A DNA stretch of 64,000 bases from Macrobrachium rosenbergii (GCF_040412425.1 NC_089792.1:17747366-17811365); one strand, 5' to 3'; positions 28,947-41,391 are shown, counted from the first letter of the stretch. Program-made: numbers and translations. Notes: generated by a model from the sequence alone, not told the origin.

Positions 28947-28979
28947 CTTCAACTTTCTTTGCATCCGTTTGAGCAGCAT
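28947..28979 (-). CDS. UBE2O: UBE2O micro-exon E (33 bp)
   Basis: An 11-codon micro-exon on the minus strand, with acceptor TTTCTTTTGCAG and donor GAAG|GTAATT. In phase 1 it reads AAQTDAKKVE, flanked by split codons. It lies only 118 bp upstream, in gene order, of the 168-bp exon, and both junction phases agree. Like its neighbours it is symmetric (phase 1 in and out) and could be a cassette exon in the flexible linker of the protein. There is no independent homology evidence for so short a piece; the support is the strong polypyrimidine tract, the donor and the uninterrupted frame across both junctions. Confidence 0.75.
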
Positions 28980-29730
28980 CTGCAAAAGAAAAAGTGAGAT
29001 ACATTTTTATTAACCTGTGTTATTCATTAGTCAAACTAATCTTGATTGGTGGTCTGTCAAATTACAATTTCTTTAACAAGAAGAGTTTCATATTCAAATA
29101 TAAATACAAAAGTTCACATTACTGAATAAGCACATTACTTTACTCTCAAATATCCATCACAGTAACAGAATTTACATCAAGACAAGATTTTGCACACTAC
29201 ACAAATTTAACCCCAAGTAAACACAAGGCAACATGTCTACACTAAACCAAGTTCTTAACTTGCATTTCAATTGGTACCAAGATGTGATCTACAATACAAC
29301 AAATTTTCTAGTCAAAACTAGTCTGTACTATTACTATAAAATACCATTACAGGAGTTTACATAACTTACAACCATCCCATGTTTGCTTTCCAAACAGTGA
29401 TGTATTAAAGGGCAAACAGAGGGTAAACTCCAATATAGACGGAAGTATGTATGAGGAAATGGAGTCGAGTGAAAAATTTGATTGGAATAGACCTTCACCT
29501 TTACAATGAAACTAAACATGCAAAAAATGGGCCTGAGAGTGTCTTTTCCTGAAAAAATACACATGAGATTGATTTGTAATATGATGAACTTACAGTGAGT
29601 TGAAGTATGTAAACACTACAGTACTTTGTTTTTGAAAATGTACTGAATTGCAGTATTAAAAATGCTTTTAAAGGTGTCTGAGAACTTCCTCTCTACTTAC
29701 TACCATCCAATACTGTACACTTAAATTGGC

Positions 29731-29793
29731 CATAACCATGATAAACACTTGCAGAGAGAGAGAGAGAGAGAGAGAGATAACCATGATAAACAC

Positions 29794-29830
<37 letters not shown>
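29731..29830. repeat. (GA)n arrays in a tandem duplication
   Basis: ATAACCATGATAAACACTTG followed by CA(GA)n occurs twice in a row with different array lengths. Immediately after, TTAATCTGCAATGCTA is also repeated. Confidence 0.9.
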
Positions 29831-29836
<6 letters not shown>

Positions 29837-30347
29837 AATCTGCAATGCTAGTGTGTGTGTTTAATCTGCAATGCTATGTTAGTAAATGGCCAGAAAGTAC
29901 ATCTGAAGAGATCTGATACTTGCCAAACATGAGTCTGACATTTTGTGGAACAATCAAATATTGGCTTGACAGTACCAGCAGAACCTTGGTGGTGTATTAA
30001 GGGTACAGCTGACTGCCATTCATATGTAGTGAATTGTGGTAGAGCAAGGCATTTTAAATAAACTGAATCTACAGCCTTTAACAATGTTTTCTAATATATG
30101 GCCCATTTCAAGCTGGCTCTGCAGATTGCTTAAGTTTTATGTTTTAAATGTTGCCTTATCCTCATAACAACAGAATTACTTAAAGAACTGGAAAACTCAT
30201 TAAATCTTCTTAGCCTAATGAGGAATCACTGATAAGCTTGCATATCTGTTTAACATTTAATGTTACTTGACTGTACGGGAAGTACAAATGAAGTTCTGGT
30301 CAGTTTTTACACATCGCCAGTTACCTGAATATTGGCAGTTCTTCCTC

Positions 30348-30429
30348 TAAACAAATGCCTCCCAAACTTACTACTTCACACAGTCACCTAAACAAACGCC
30401 TCCCAAACGTACTACTTCACACAGCCACC
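30348..30429. repeat. 41-bp tandem duplication
   Basis: Two units beginning TAAACAAATGCCTCCCAAAC and TAAACAAACGCCTCCCAAAC, three mismatches. Confidence 0.9.
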
Positions 30430-30831
30430 TAAAGTAATGACTCTCACATTCTAAGAACACAACATCTCTCTTCTCCTTGGAAATGAACATAATCATTAAT
30501 AAAGCGAAATATACAAATCAAACAAACACATCATTCTTGAGACACAATCTTTATCATATTTTTATAGCCTGCAGCGACTGGTGAAAAGGAATGCCCAAAA
30601 TAGCACATGTGATAGCACTAAAATAAAGTCAAACCTTGACAAACACGAGGTCAAACATCAACTCAAACAATGACAAAGAAATGGACATTAAGTCACATAT
30701 TCTTTCAAACAATGTGGTTTCACTTTTCTCTCTGAGTTCGCTTATAACAAGGTGATGGTACATTATTATCACACATTTGAGGGTTATCAACAAGACTAGG
30801 TTTTGCTTGGTAGATGTCAGGAGACAGCAAT

Positions 30832-32305
30832 TTAAAAAAAAGATGAATTTCTAGTTACTTTCCTCCCATTATATTCAGCTGTTATCATTGTATTATTCTC
30901 TGACACTACAGTATGAGGATCAGGTAAAAATGGAGGTTGAAGCTTACCCTTAACACTGTTTTTAACTAAAACTTTATCTCCTACATTAATATCTCTATGA
31001 CATTCCCTTTTCTTTTTTTCAAAATCTTTCTTCATTTTAATCTTTCCACTAGCATCAGCTTTCTCAATGTTAAACTCATCATCTACATTTACTGGTTCTG
31101 GTAAGGATGTTCTAAAACTTCTTTTAAACATTACAATCCTGGACCCTATTTTGTTGTGCTATGAGGTGTGACTCAGTAGTTCTTAAGAAATAAACTCAAA
31201 TTACTTTTCCAATTCATATTTTGACACTGAGAGGTCCTGACAGCCTTTAAAATGGTTTGCATAAACCTTTCTACCTCTCCATTGGCTTGCAGCCATAATG
31301 GTGTTATTTTCCTATGGTGAAAACCTTGTTCCTCACTAAAATTTTTAAAGTCAGAACCTTGAAAAGGAGGACCATTGTCACTTTTCAACACCTTGGGAAC
31401 CCCAAAAATACTAAAAATTCTCTCTAATGCTGGTAACACTTGGTTGATGCCATAGACTTTACCACTTCAACAACTGGGTACCTACTATAATCATCAGTAA
31501 CTAAGGGTAAATATTCCTGTGATGGGTGAACTGGCCTACAGAAATCAACAGAAATTTCTTCCCATGCTCCATCTGGAAGTACTGAGGGAAACAAATTCTC
31601 TCTCTTGTCTTCATGTGTGCATGCCTGACATGGGAGACAATTCTTCACTCTCTGCTGTACCTTATCATCCATCTCTGGAAACCAAACCTTTTCTCTTAAT
31701 AGCTGCTTGGTTTTAACAATGCCTTGGTGTCCTACATGAGCAAGGTCTATCACCTTCTCTTCTAATGTACAAGGAATGACAATCCTTGATCCCATTAAAA
31801 CTATACCATGGTCCATACATAAAGAAAGCTCTTGCCTAATCCTGTAAAACATTGTGAACCTCCTATCATTCTCTTTCTTTCTCATCATCCCATTTGTTGG
31901 TCTTAATAGCTTCTATGACCTTCTCTAAAGTCTTATCTAATTTGGTTTCCATTTCAACTTTCTTTGAACTTAAGGATTTTGGTACTGTTTTTGCCATAAT
32001 GCAATTCACAAACTCCTCGGTTTCTGTTTCCTTGTTTAAGGAGGGCTGTGAAACTGGATGCTTAGACATATAATCAGCTGGATTGCTTTTCCCTGGCTCG
32101 TAAATTACTATGAAGTCATGCAGCATTAATCTTAAATTCCACCTTTCTAACCTTACTGTTAATTTTGCTGTTGGACTATTGAAAATTTCTACTAAAGGCT
32201 GGTGATCACTAATTACTTTATAAAAGATCTTCCGTATAAGTAAATATGAAATCTTTCAACAGAATACACTAAGCCAAAGCTTTACGCTCAGTTTGTGAGT
32301 ACACT
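30832..32305 (-). pseudogene. Ty3/Gypsy retrotransposon remnant (RNase H end, integrase)
   Basis: Minus-strand order. RNase H end: SQTERKALAL near 32.28 kb, VISDHQPLVEIFNSPTAKL, then YEPGKSNPADYMSKHP. Integrase zinc-binding domain: HVGHQGIVKTKQLLREKVWF with CLPCQAC. Integrase core: WEEISVDFCRPVHP, a frameshift near 31430, then LKSDNGPPFQGSDF and NGEVERF, giving the D, D, E positions. A C-terminal chromatin-binding-like module follows with GDKVLVKN...LQPPFLPDPHTVV and ends at 30832. RT, protease and gag are absent. At least three frameshifts or stops are present. The upstream end is cut at about 32305, where DIRS element 3 begins; no LTR was identified. Confidence 0.9.
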
Positions 32306-33422
32306 TGGCAAAAGAAACATTTCTGAAGAAAGCCAACGATGTACTTACTTTCCGGATGGCATGCGACTTACAAAAGGAATGGGGGTCTACCTTTTTAATA
32401 AGGGACACTAAAATTATTCTCAGCCCATGTAGAGTGTGGTTTGTTTGTGCAAGGGTGTAGGAAATTGGACCCTCTGGGATGTTTGCCGTGACCTCTAGGT
32501 AAACCTTAAGTGCCTGAACAGGGCATAATGTTTTGTCTGACAAATTGAGCTTCCTTATCAGTATAGGAGATTTCCTCTTTAAAGGGTTCTCATTCTTGGC
32601 CAGGAATGATGGGCCAAGGGACAATAATAAATGATGGTTAGCTGTTTGAGTGATGTAGCGTTGTCCCAAACTAAGAGAACTCCTGATGCCAAAGCAGTCA
32701 AGAAGATCGCCTTTTGCAGCATATGAGTTGTACAGTAAGCACCACGTATTCGCATCTATAAATTAGACCTGGAAAAGCATGCATTCACTGATGTTTTCTT
32801 AGAGCAATACTCTGTATTTTCATATCACCTTCGTGACTAAATATTGTACTGTACCTACATATAAATTTTATGATAAAGTAATAATTTACAGTACTAATTT
32901 TCAAATATCAATATTAGTTTAATAAGATTAAATAATAACATTAAATAAAAAAACAATAATTTTCTCTCTCTCTCTCTTTCTCCCTTCCTTTCTCAGTTTC
33001 TCTCTCTTTCTCTTACTGAGATGAGAGAACTGATATGCATACGTATGTTTATTTGCTTTGTATGATAAATAAATGATTTACTAATTTTCATACAATATTA
33101 ATATTAACATTACTAATTTTCAAATATTAATTAATATTATTTTAATTTTCAAATATTAATATTAAATATTGACATTAGTGTAAAGAAAATATAGTGAATT
33201 AGTAAGATTTTATTTCAATATAAATTCTTTCCCTGTCTTCTCAAAGGTTGGGGGGGGGGTCAATATGTCAAATTACTTGATATTTCTGATGCAAGGGTAA
33301 AGTTATTGCACTCTGTGGTCAAATCATTTCTCACTTCCTTCCTTTCTTAGCTCTCTCTCTCTCTCGCCAAAGGGTAGAATGTGAGAAATGGATAGACAGA
33401 TAGATAAAGAGAAACTTAGTTC

Positions 33423-33424
<2 letters not shown>

Positions 33425-33472
<48 letters not shown>
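33425..33472. repeat. (CT)n microsatellite inside Tigger-like element
   Basis: 48-bp array within the 32731-34361 element. Confidence 0.95.
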
Positions 33473-33476
<4 letters not shown>

Positions 33477-33751
33477 GTTCTTCATTGGAGGAGTGGGTAA
33501 GAGCTCTTGGATATACATGCATGTTGGTTTATTTGACTCTCTGACTGGCCAGTGAAGAATTAGAGGAATTTATTTCTGGAGATAGAAATTCATTTCTCGT
33601 CATAATGTGGTTCGGATTTCCACAATAAGCTGTAGGTCCCATTGCTAGGTAACTAGTTGGTTCTTAGCCATATTAAATTAAATCTAGTCATTCGGGCCAA
33701 AGAAGAGCTGTTAATTAGCTGAGTGGTCTGGTTAAGCTAAGATATACTTAA

Positions 33752-33753
<2 letters not shown>

Positions 33754-33806
<53 letters not shown>

Positions 33807-33808
33807 AG
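33754..33808. repeat. (CT)n microsatellite inside Tigger-like element
   Basis: About 55-bp array in the same element; a shorter one lies at 34018-34035. Confidence 0.93.
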
Positions 33809-35060
33809 GAAGAAATACTGCTAATGTAAGTCTCTTTAACCAATTGGTATTGTTTGTGTGTGTGTGTTCATAGTGTTTTAAAAATGTATAGTAAAGGTAA
33901 TACATCTTTGGAAGGCAAAAAACAATCATATAAATTTTTTTGTTGTCAGTCACTATACCAGCAGGTAGGAAAGAGAAATGGATTAACATTCCTCGACAGA
34001 TTAAAGAGATAAACTCACTCACTCTCTCTCTCTCTTTTTACCTGTGCCAGCACAAGGCTGAATTAAGTCGTAGTGGTAACTCACTCTGTTTTTGCTGGAA
34101 GGGTTAGAAGTATATGTGTATATTTTTAAAGGTACTAATGTTTAAGATTACTTTGAAATGATATTAATAATATAATTTCAACGATTAATACAGTAATAGG
34201 ATAATAATTTAAGGTATATTTGGTGTAGGATGATACTGTAAGTATACATTTGGTATTTGAACTTTCAAGATAGGCAGTTATAAGCATTTTTAGAAGGGGG
34301 TTTTAACTATTTGTGGGGGGTTGTGGTATGCATCCCCCACAAATACTGGGGGTTTACTGTAGTTGTACTGGGCCCACTGTACTCAGGGTTGACAGAAGCC
34401 TAAACACCTTATTTAGGGACCAGGTAATTGGAAGCCTTGCAGCAGCAGGTCTTTGCAATGCAAAAGATTGGAGATGGGAAGTAACAATTTCTATATCTGA
34501 ATCAATACCAGATCCATAAAGCAAGGGCTCCACCAATGCTGCCTTGTATGCCATGATTGTTGTAACACCAAGGCACTTGTCTTCACAAAGATATATAAGA
34601 AAATGTAGAAGTGTTTCAACAGAGATCTCAACTGCGCTCTCTGAATGGATATAATCTGACCATACTTTCCATACGGACTGGTACTGTCAAATAGATGGAG
34701 CCCATAGTTTGTGCACTAGGTACCTACCAATGCTGGGTGAGTAATTTTCACGGTAGACAAAATTTGAAACATCCAAAACTGAAGGTCTTGGCTCAGAAAG
34801 GACACGTGGACAGCTTTCCCTCCTACTGTCTGGGATAAAACAGTGGACGGTAATGGTATGGAGTTCTTCGCCCATTGTTGAAGTAATAGGAACCAATGCC
34901 TGTTCAGCCAATTTGTGACTGTTGTGCGGTTCCTTTGAAGGTTAGAGTGTTTGTTCAAAACCTTATAAAAGGTCTACAACAATGGAGGAAAAACATATCA
35001 TCCTCCATTATTTTTTGATTGTCCAGGTTTGGAGACACATACACTGGAAGTTGGTGGTTC

Positions 35061-35562
35061 TCACATGTGGCAAACAGGTCCATTTCTGGATGTGGAAGCA
35101 TGTTCGCAATTATTTGAAAAGAGTGAGTCTAACATCCACTTGGTCGAGGCTGTTGTTTCCCTTGATAGAGAGTCTGCTATTACATTGAGAAACCCTGTGA
35201 GGTGAACTGCAGACAAGTGCCACTTCTTTGCTTGCACCATCCAAAGGATGTTTAGCCCAAAGGACATGACTTTGAATCTGCATGTTTCCTTCCCTATCCG
35301 GAACCCTAAGAAGGGGCGAAAGGGAATGGCGATAGGGACGTGCCAGTATGCATCTTTCAGATCTATAAGAAACGGTCCGGTCCCTTGTGGAATGATTGAA
35401 CGTACTTGGGCAACAGTAGTCATCCAAAACTTGTGGCAAACAATGTTTGTTCAATTTTGATAGGTTGAGGATCACCCCCTGTTCACAAGAGTCGTTCTTG
35501 GGGACACTAAAGAAATTTGGTATTTGAACTTTCAATATACTGGTATGTTTCTTATGGCTCAT
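35061..35562 (-). pseudogene. DIRS element 3 RT/RNase H with internal deletion
   Basis: RT start (FFSVPKNDSCEQGVILNLSK, LNKH) lies in one frame. The palm (GPFLIDLKDAYWHVPIAIPF, RPFLGFRIGKETCRFKVMSFGLN) is in another. Then, at about 35245, there is an abrupt jump to the RNase H end (WHLSAVHLTGFLNVIADSLS, followed by R). The catalytic YxDD block, thumb and most of RNase H are missing, so roughly a kilobase was lost within this copy. Confidence 0.83.
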
Positions 35563-35580
35563 TTTTAAAGGGCCTTTTAA

Positions 35581-38001
35581 CTATAATCGTGTAAGGGGGG
35601 TCTGGTTTTGGAAAAACCTCTTTAAAGGGGGGGAATGAGACCATTTCCACCTTAGCCAGTTGAAGATAATACAAGCAGTCACCAGTTTGCAGCAGGGGTT
35701 CTGTTCCCAGCGGTGCGCCGTAACCCAAAAAATGGCATAAACCAGGTCATAATAATGATGGCGTTTATGGCACCCAGGTAACGCTGTAACCCAGGGCATG
35801 CTTGTACTGCGTCCCCAAGGGGAGGACTTCCATTGCATGTGATGCTGTAGAAGACGAACCCTGACCCTAAAATTCCTACTGGGCTCCACCTCTTCCTTTG
35901 CCTTTGATAGGCATTCCAGGAAGTACTTTTCCCTTTCCCCAGTAAGAGCATCTTTGAATGCTTTGAAAGGGATGCTTTTGCTGCTGTTGTCCCTTCTGTT
36001 TTTGAGAGAATCCTTTAGGGGTGACAGGAGGCTTATATGAATCTGAATCATAACAAAACTTCTTTGGTTTAAGAAAAACTCTCAAGTCCTCTGTTTCTCG
36101 GATTCCCCTTTTCCCAGGAGAGTGTATATTGTACAATTCTGTTGTCGGGCTTGTTTACTGAGTTGAGCCACAACAGACTCCTCAAAATGGTCTTTACAGA
36201 AGGGGGGGGAATGTAATAAGGAGGTTACACTGGGAGGTGACATATTGGAGCCCACCAATGTTTCCATTCAAGCCTTTATGCAACACTCTAGAAAATCATA
36301 GTGTGCTCCCCACAGGGTCCGCATAAGTGATTTGGCAACAACAGCAAATATTGTTTTGTACAATTCTGTAAGCCTTCTAATGGCAACTTCCATCATATAG
36401 TAGAGGTTGTGATGCTGAGGAGGTAGAGCCTGGCATAAAATTCAGCCAAGGCTGTCACCTCTGATATTTTTCTCATAGGGGTCCAAAATGGTTGAATAGC
36501 CACGTCCAGTGGGAGCTTTTGCCTTTCAAAAGGAAGGACAAGTGTTGCCCATTCCTTAGTAGAATTATCAGACACCGGGATGACAGAGACAAATGGCTTT
36601 AATTCTGCCACTGGCTCTTGTTTCCCAGTTATCACAATATTCTGAGAATCTGCATTCATATAATTACTGCAATTGTTTTAAAGGTGAAGGGACAGAAGGC
36701 TGGAGCTACCCGGTGAGCATATTGGGTCTTATCCCAAATACATGTAGAACTCCATTTTCCATTAACCTGGTAAAGGGTTTCTTCTATGGTTTTCAATGCT
36801 ATATTGGTAGGTGGGATAACCATCTCCTTTGGCAGTTTCTCAATGCCTACTGAAGGAGGAACCAGGCGCCATTCCGTATTAGGAAACACTGCTCTGTCTT
36901 GAAATTCTATATGTTCAACTGCAATCACAGTTTTCCTTTCATTAATAAGGTATTTACCATCAGGAGAAAAGATACACATTGAGGCATCTTGCCAAGGATT
37001 ATCAGTATCATCAGGGGTGGTTACTGGAGCCCCTACTATCTTTTGATTTGAAGTTTTGTAGCCTGAACTGTAAGTATTATTGCTACTAGTCAGAGCTCTG
37101 ACACCAAACTCTGCCCTGGCAGACTGTGGAGCCACTTTAATCTTTTTGTTAAAGGCTTAGAAATTCTTACACCTTACATCTAATTCGGTGTCCAAGACTG
37201 ACCTGATTTCTCTTTGGAATCATGGATAATGTCTCTGATATAATGATGTTCAGTAGCAAGGACATCCTTGATACTGTTCATAATTTCCTTGAGGAAGTCA
37301 GCAAATGCAGTAAACAGTATATCCCTATTAGGGGAGCTTGCACAATCCGATTGTGGCCATGCAGCTGTACTGTGACTGCCCAGCAACCAAAGAACAAAAG
37401 TCTTGAATGAATCACTATACCCCTCAGAAGATACAGACACTCTATGACAGGGTTAGGTGGATCCTATTAGATTCCCCTCAGTATCTGATAGCTGCATGGG
37501 AGACGGATTTCCTTTTGAGGTATCTCTCTCATGTACAGCAGAAGGCTGTGTCCCTGGTCCTTCCGGGTTCAGCAGGGCAGTTTCAGTGGCAATATCCACT
37601 TCATGACTAATAAAAGGGACATCCCCAAGGTAAGATTCCTCTTCTCCTTCAGAGGGGTTGACCTGGGAGGTACTAGGATCCAATGTTTTCGGGTTTTGGC
37701 CCAAACATGAGTTCTGCTCGGAAACGGTGGGAAATATACACTGCCAGAGTTTTGCCAGAAAGAAGTAGTCTCCGCCTCCCATACTCTTACTGAAACCTAG
37801 GACCCAATGAGACAGCTTAAAGCGAGCTGTTTCATTCTTAAAACTTGTTGCCAGAGCATATCACAAAACGTCTGGTGACCAACCATATTCCCCTTTATTC
37901 CTACATGGTTTATGTTCACGGCAGGTGGTATGGGCCATACCCACTGGCAAAAAGCAAACTGAGCAATTTGCTGTGGCACACGTAATCTGTGGGTCTTGCA
38001 T
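35581..38001 (-). pseudogene. DIRS element 3 gag-like region
   Basis: Starts with ATG at 38001-37999 (MQDPQITCATANCSVC). A cysteine/histidine-rich N-terminus continues with HTTCREHKPCRNKGEYGW, suggesting a zinc-binding fold. Then come stretches separated by stops: acidic/polar (37782-37453), helical (FLKEIMNSIKDVLATEHHY, about 37.26 kb), a block with NERKTVIAVEHIEF and FPNTEWRLVPPSVGIEKLP (36656-37135), one with VTALAEFYARLYL (36.4 kb), and a basic/glutamine tail (FSQKQKGQQQQKHPFQS) leading into the RT. Gag identity is inferred from position directly upstream of the RT and from the basic tail. Confidence 0.65.
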
Positions 38002-38354
38002 AATAGTGGCCCTGTAGTGATATAAAGAACAAGTTTTTGTCAGAAACTACTTGGTACAGTACTCACCATCTATAATCACTGTATAGACAGCACACTCATA
38101 ATATTACAAGCTAACTTGGTCACAAGTGTGTAGCTGTAGTAAAATGCTATGACAATGGTTATCAATAAGGCAGTAGTATTTCCGTGTTCATAATTACTAC
38201 CATAAATTTTGTCTTAACTGTATTCTCTCAAAATGTTAGATGTGCTAATTATTTGCACTAACTTTAGCACAAATAATATAAAATAGGTTAACTTTGGAAC
38301 AAGTATGTAGCTATATTATTCTATACTGTTAGCCCTGATAACAACGGGTTTTTC

Positions 38355-39200
38355 TTCTAAGATAGTTAGTTAGTTAGTTATAAATGATTTGTTTAACCAG
38401 ACCTCTGAACTCTTTTAGGGTTCTTCTCGGGCTGGGAAAAGAAAGGGGGAAAGAGTACATAAAAAAAATTAAGTAGTTAACTAAATAAATAAAAATAAAA
38501 AAAAAAAAGGGGGAATTAGAAAAAATAATCAAGAAAAAAAAATAGAGAAAAAAAAAAGGGGGAAATTATATTTTACTTATCAATTTAATTTTGCTTAGGA
38601 AGAGAATGATATTATCAATTGAAAAGTTATTACCTTCTGCTAGAACATCCTTTATTGATCTATTTTGTAAATAAGTCTTTCTTTCATGATGCCATCTGGG
38701 ACAGTCAATCAAGATGTGTTTGATTGTTACTGGGATGTTACATCTTTCACAAGTTATTGGGTCTGTGTGCGGAGCTGACATCAGATGACCATGTGAGTCT
38801 GGAGTGTCCTATTCTGAGTCTTGTTAAAATAACCTCATTGATTCTTTGCTTTTGGGTAGAAGAATGCCATTTTTAACTTCGTTCTTAATTTGTTTTAGTT
38901 TGTTTTGTGGGGGTATATTTGTCCAATCATTTTGCCAATACCCTATATATTAAGGGTTTTGATGCTAGCCAGTCTGATATGGGTGCTTTCATAGTAGTTG
39001 GGGATTGTACAAGCCAATTTTGCAGCTTTATCTGCTTTCTCATTACCCTCAATGCCTACATGGGCTGGGATCCAACAAATTTGAATTTGAAGGCCGTTTG
39101 TAATTTTTGATGTATTTCCGTTGTAATTTTGGACAAGGTGATTATTTGATTTAAATGATCCTACTGCTTCAATTGCACTTCTTGAGTAGTAATCATGTAG
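38355..39200 (-). pseudogene. LINE 3' end (RNase H domain, Zn-knuckle tail)
   Basis: 5'-truncated non-LTR retrotransposon on the minus strand, I/Jockey-like by layout. The RNase H part reads IQICWIPAHVGIEGNEKADK (near 39.05 kb). Then, after stops, LTRLRIGHSRLTW appears (about 38.8 kb), and DPITCERCNIPVTIKHILID with CPRWHHERKTYL, the cysteine/histidine tail typical of these elements. The 3' untranslated part contains GAACCCTAAAAGAG and GGTCTGGTTAAACAAAT, ending in an (AACT)n-like run at 38361-38382, probably the 3' tail. Several stops are present. Confidence 0.85.
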
Positions 39201-41301
39201 TCAATTATATAATTACTACATAAATTTTACCTTAAAAGTAAATTCTTGAAAGTTATGCTACCCATGCTAACTGTATACTATAATTAAAATTTGTTTACCA
39301 GGCCTAGGCTACTCACAAGTCACAGGTAAAGCTATAGGCTACCTAAGAAAGTACTATTTCAACGAAAATATTTTGCCAAAGGAAAATTTTTAATAAGCTA
39401 GGTACATATAAATTAAGTACAATTTCAATGCCCGTTCAGAATATGAAAATGTAAAAGTTTAATAATCATGTAGGCAAACAGACATCACAAACGTTTTCCC
39501 AGTGACACCACTGTCGGTGGAGCAATACCTGCTAAAAGTAGGTTGGTGAAGAACAACATCGTACAATCTGATACACACAAGTTCCCTGATATTAATGATA
39601 ATTGGGGAACATTATCACAAAAACTATTCAGTTCGGTAATTAAGTACTAAAATTAATACCAAGGTTTGGAAGTTGAGCACGGTCAAAAGCAGGTTACGGC
39701 TGTACATAGCATATATGAATGGTTAGGCTACTACTAATCAAAACAAAAACAAAGTAGCCTAGCATACCTACTAAGCAGCCTAAGATAACTACACACTAAT
39801 ATAAAAAATCATATATACCAATAATCTTCAAGAACAACACTGTTTTAAAATTATTACTTCAAAATATAATTAAACATTGTTTATTGGCTAAGAATGCACC
39901 GTAAACACTAAAACCAAACCTAATTCTCACCTTGTCGAAGAGATGGCGCCGCTATCAGCACCAGCTTCCGACTTTCATGAAATAAGCTACCAGCTAAAAA
40001 AGTTTTTTTTTAAACTAAACTTTTCACTGGGACTTAAAACTAAAGCTCTTAACTTTCTTCTAAGTTTGGTACTTCCATGACAACTAAATTATGATTTAGG
40101 GGCTTGTAATTGGACGAAAGGAATGACGCGTCTTACAGTCATGCAGACCAGGAGAGTAATGAGTAAATAATCTAGCGCAGAGTGCGTGGTTGACACAACA
40201 ATAGCTGACATGCAATGTGCTGTTGCCACATCCGCAGGTTAAGAATAGGCAGTCGCTGTAGACAGGAGAAAGAGCCCTCTTCTCTTGAGTCCTACACTCA
40301 ATAAGTGTCAACGTGCACTATACTGGCCGAGAGAATTCTTTGAAACTGGTTGGTCTATCTTAGGGAGTCCTCTAGGGACCATGAGAGCAACTCCTTTGAG
40401 GATGAACAGCGGTTACATTAACAAAAAGAATCTTAAATATCACTCATCTTACCCATATCCCCTTCCACTTAAGTCTTTTACATTATAACTCACCAATACT
40501 AAATGCTGTGACAATGAGAAAATGATAATACAAGACAGTTAATTGTTAATGTAGGTACCAGCACATATCCATGCTTTACATCACACTTTACAGCAAAATT
40601 ATCCAACTCTCTCATTATATGATATACTGTTCTTAATAATCTCAAGGAACAATCTTTTGATGCTTAAATGTTTGGATGGACAATCACTTTTTTTAAAGTG
40701 ATTGTATTTTAGAATGGGAAATCACACTACTGCAATCACTATTAATCAAATGTATAAAAAGAGTTCCTCATATGAATATCATTTAGAGTGATTGGGCTAA
40801 GCCTCTTTGTGTAATTGTATAAGCAGTGCTCTGAAATGCTACGACACGTTGTGTACTCCAACATAGGGAATTATTGTTAATCAAATGTATAAAAAGTTCC
40901 TAATGTTTTTTAAGTGTCTGCACCATGGTTCTTTGTTTTACTGTACTGTGTGAGCATGTCCTCGGAAATTCTAAGGTTCATGGTTATAGGAAGTGCAATA
41001 GCCTCATCATACTACCTCCACACCACATGAGTTTGAATACATAACAGAATTTGGCCATTCTGACTCACACCACAAATCCTGTCACCAAAATTCCTCTTGG
41101 GCCTCACTACACTTCATTCACTGCCTTCAAGATAAGATTACAGCATTTCTACTGATTGACATCTATTTAATTCAGTATAGTATTGTACTTAATACAGTAA
41201 TTATGTGTTACATGTATTTTTCATTGTGTGTAAGAAGGCTGTCTACATGCAATGTGTCAAACTAAGAACTTGCTGTGCCTTCCCCCAAATAAGAAAATGA
41301 C

Positions 41302-41391
41302 TTTTGAGATGCATATATGTAATATTGCTTTCTCTGTTTCTAGTCATTTTGAGATGCATATATGTAATATTGCTTTCTCTGTTTCTAAACA
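41302..41391. repeat. 45-bp tandem duplication
   Basis: Two adjacent units starting TTTTGAGATGCATATATGTA, differing only in the last few bases. Confidence 0.93.

Larger units (their letters stand above)
32731..34361. mobile_element. Tigger/pogo-like nonautonomous element carrying (CT)n arrays (1.63 kb)
   Basis: Bounded by terminal inverted repeats TACAGTAAGCACCACGTATT (left) and the complement of AAATACTGGGGGTTTACTGT (right), with TA at each edge as a likely target duplication. It carries no transposase frame. It contains several (CT)n arrays, a block AGAATGTGAGAAATGGATAG with GATA-like repeats, and a 3' block shared with 344-1156. It interrupts the DIRS element 3 recombinase at a TA. TA targets and CAG-starting ends fit pogo/Tigger; the superfamily is inferred. 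Confidence 0.75.
32306..34960 (-). pseudogene. DIRS element 3 tyrosine recombinase, split by a Tigger-like insertion
   Basis: The core-binding part on the right has FVYRENYSPSIGRY near 34.73 kb and AYKAALVEPLLYGSGIDSD to SLNKVFRLLST near 34.4-34.55 kb. The catalytic part on the left has LQKAIFLTALASGV just left of 32731, SFLAKNENP and CPVQALKVYLEV near 32.5-32.6 kb, and CKSHAIRKVSTSLAFF near 32.33 kb (the HxxR position as HAIR). The sequence ends about 15 codons later at the Gypsy junction, so the tryptophan and tyrosine positions are missing. The two parts rejoin when the 32731-34361 insertion is ignored. Confidence 0.8.
32306..38001 (-). mobile_element. DIRS element 3 (diverged lineage, truncated and interrupted)
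   Basis: A third DIRS-like element, clearly different from elements 1 and 2. Minus-strand order: gag-like frames (38001-35581), RT (35562-35245), an internal deletion, RNase H tail (35240-35060), recombinase N-terminal part (34960-34362), a 1.63-kb Tigger-like insertion, and recombinase catalytic part (32730-32306). The 3' end is lost at a junction with a Gypsy remnant at about 32305. No terminal repeats were recognised. Many stops and frameshifts indicate an old copy. Confidence 0.8.

Noticed and set aside
38455..38560. A-rich stretch as the poly(A) tail of the neighbouring LINE
   Set aside because: The LINE reads on the minus strand, so its tail would appear as T on the plus strand; the (AACT)n-like run at 38361-38382 is the better candidate tail.
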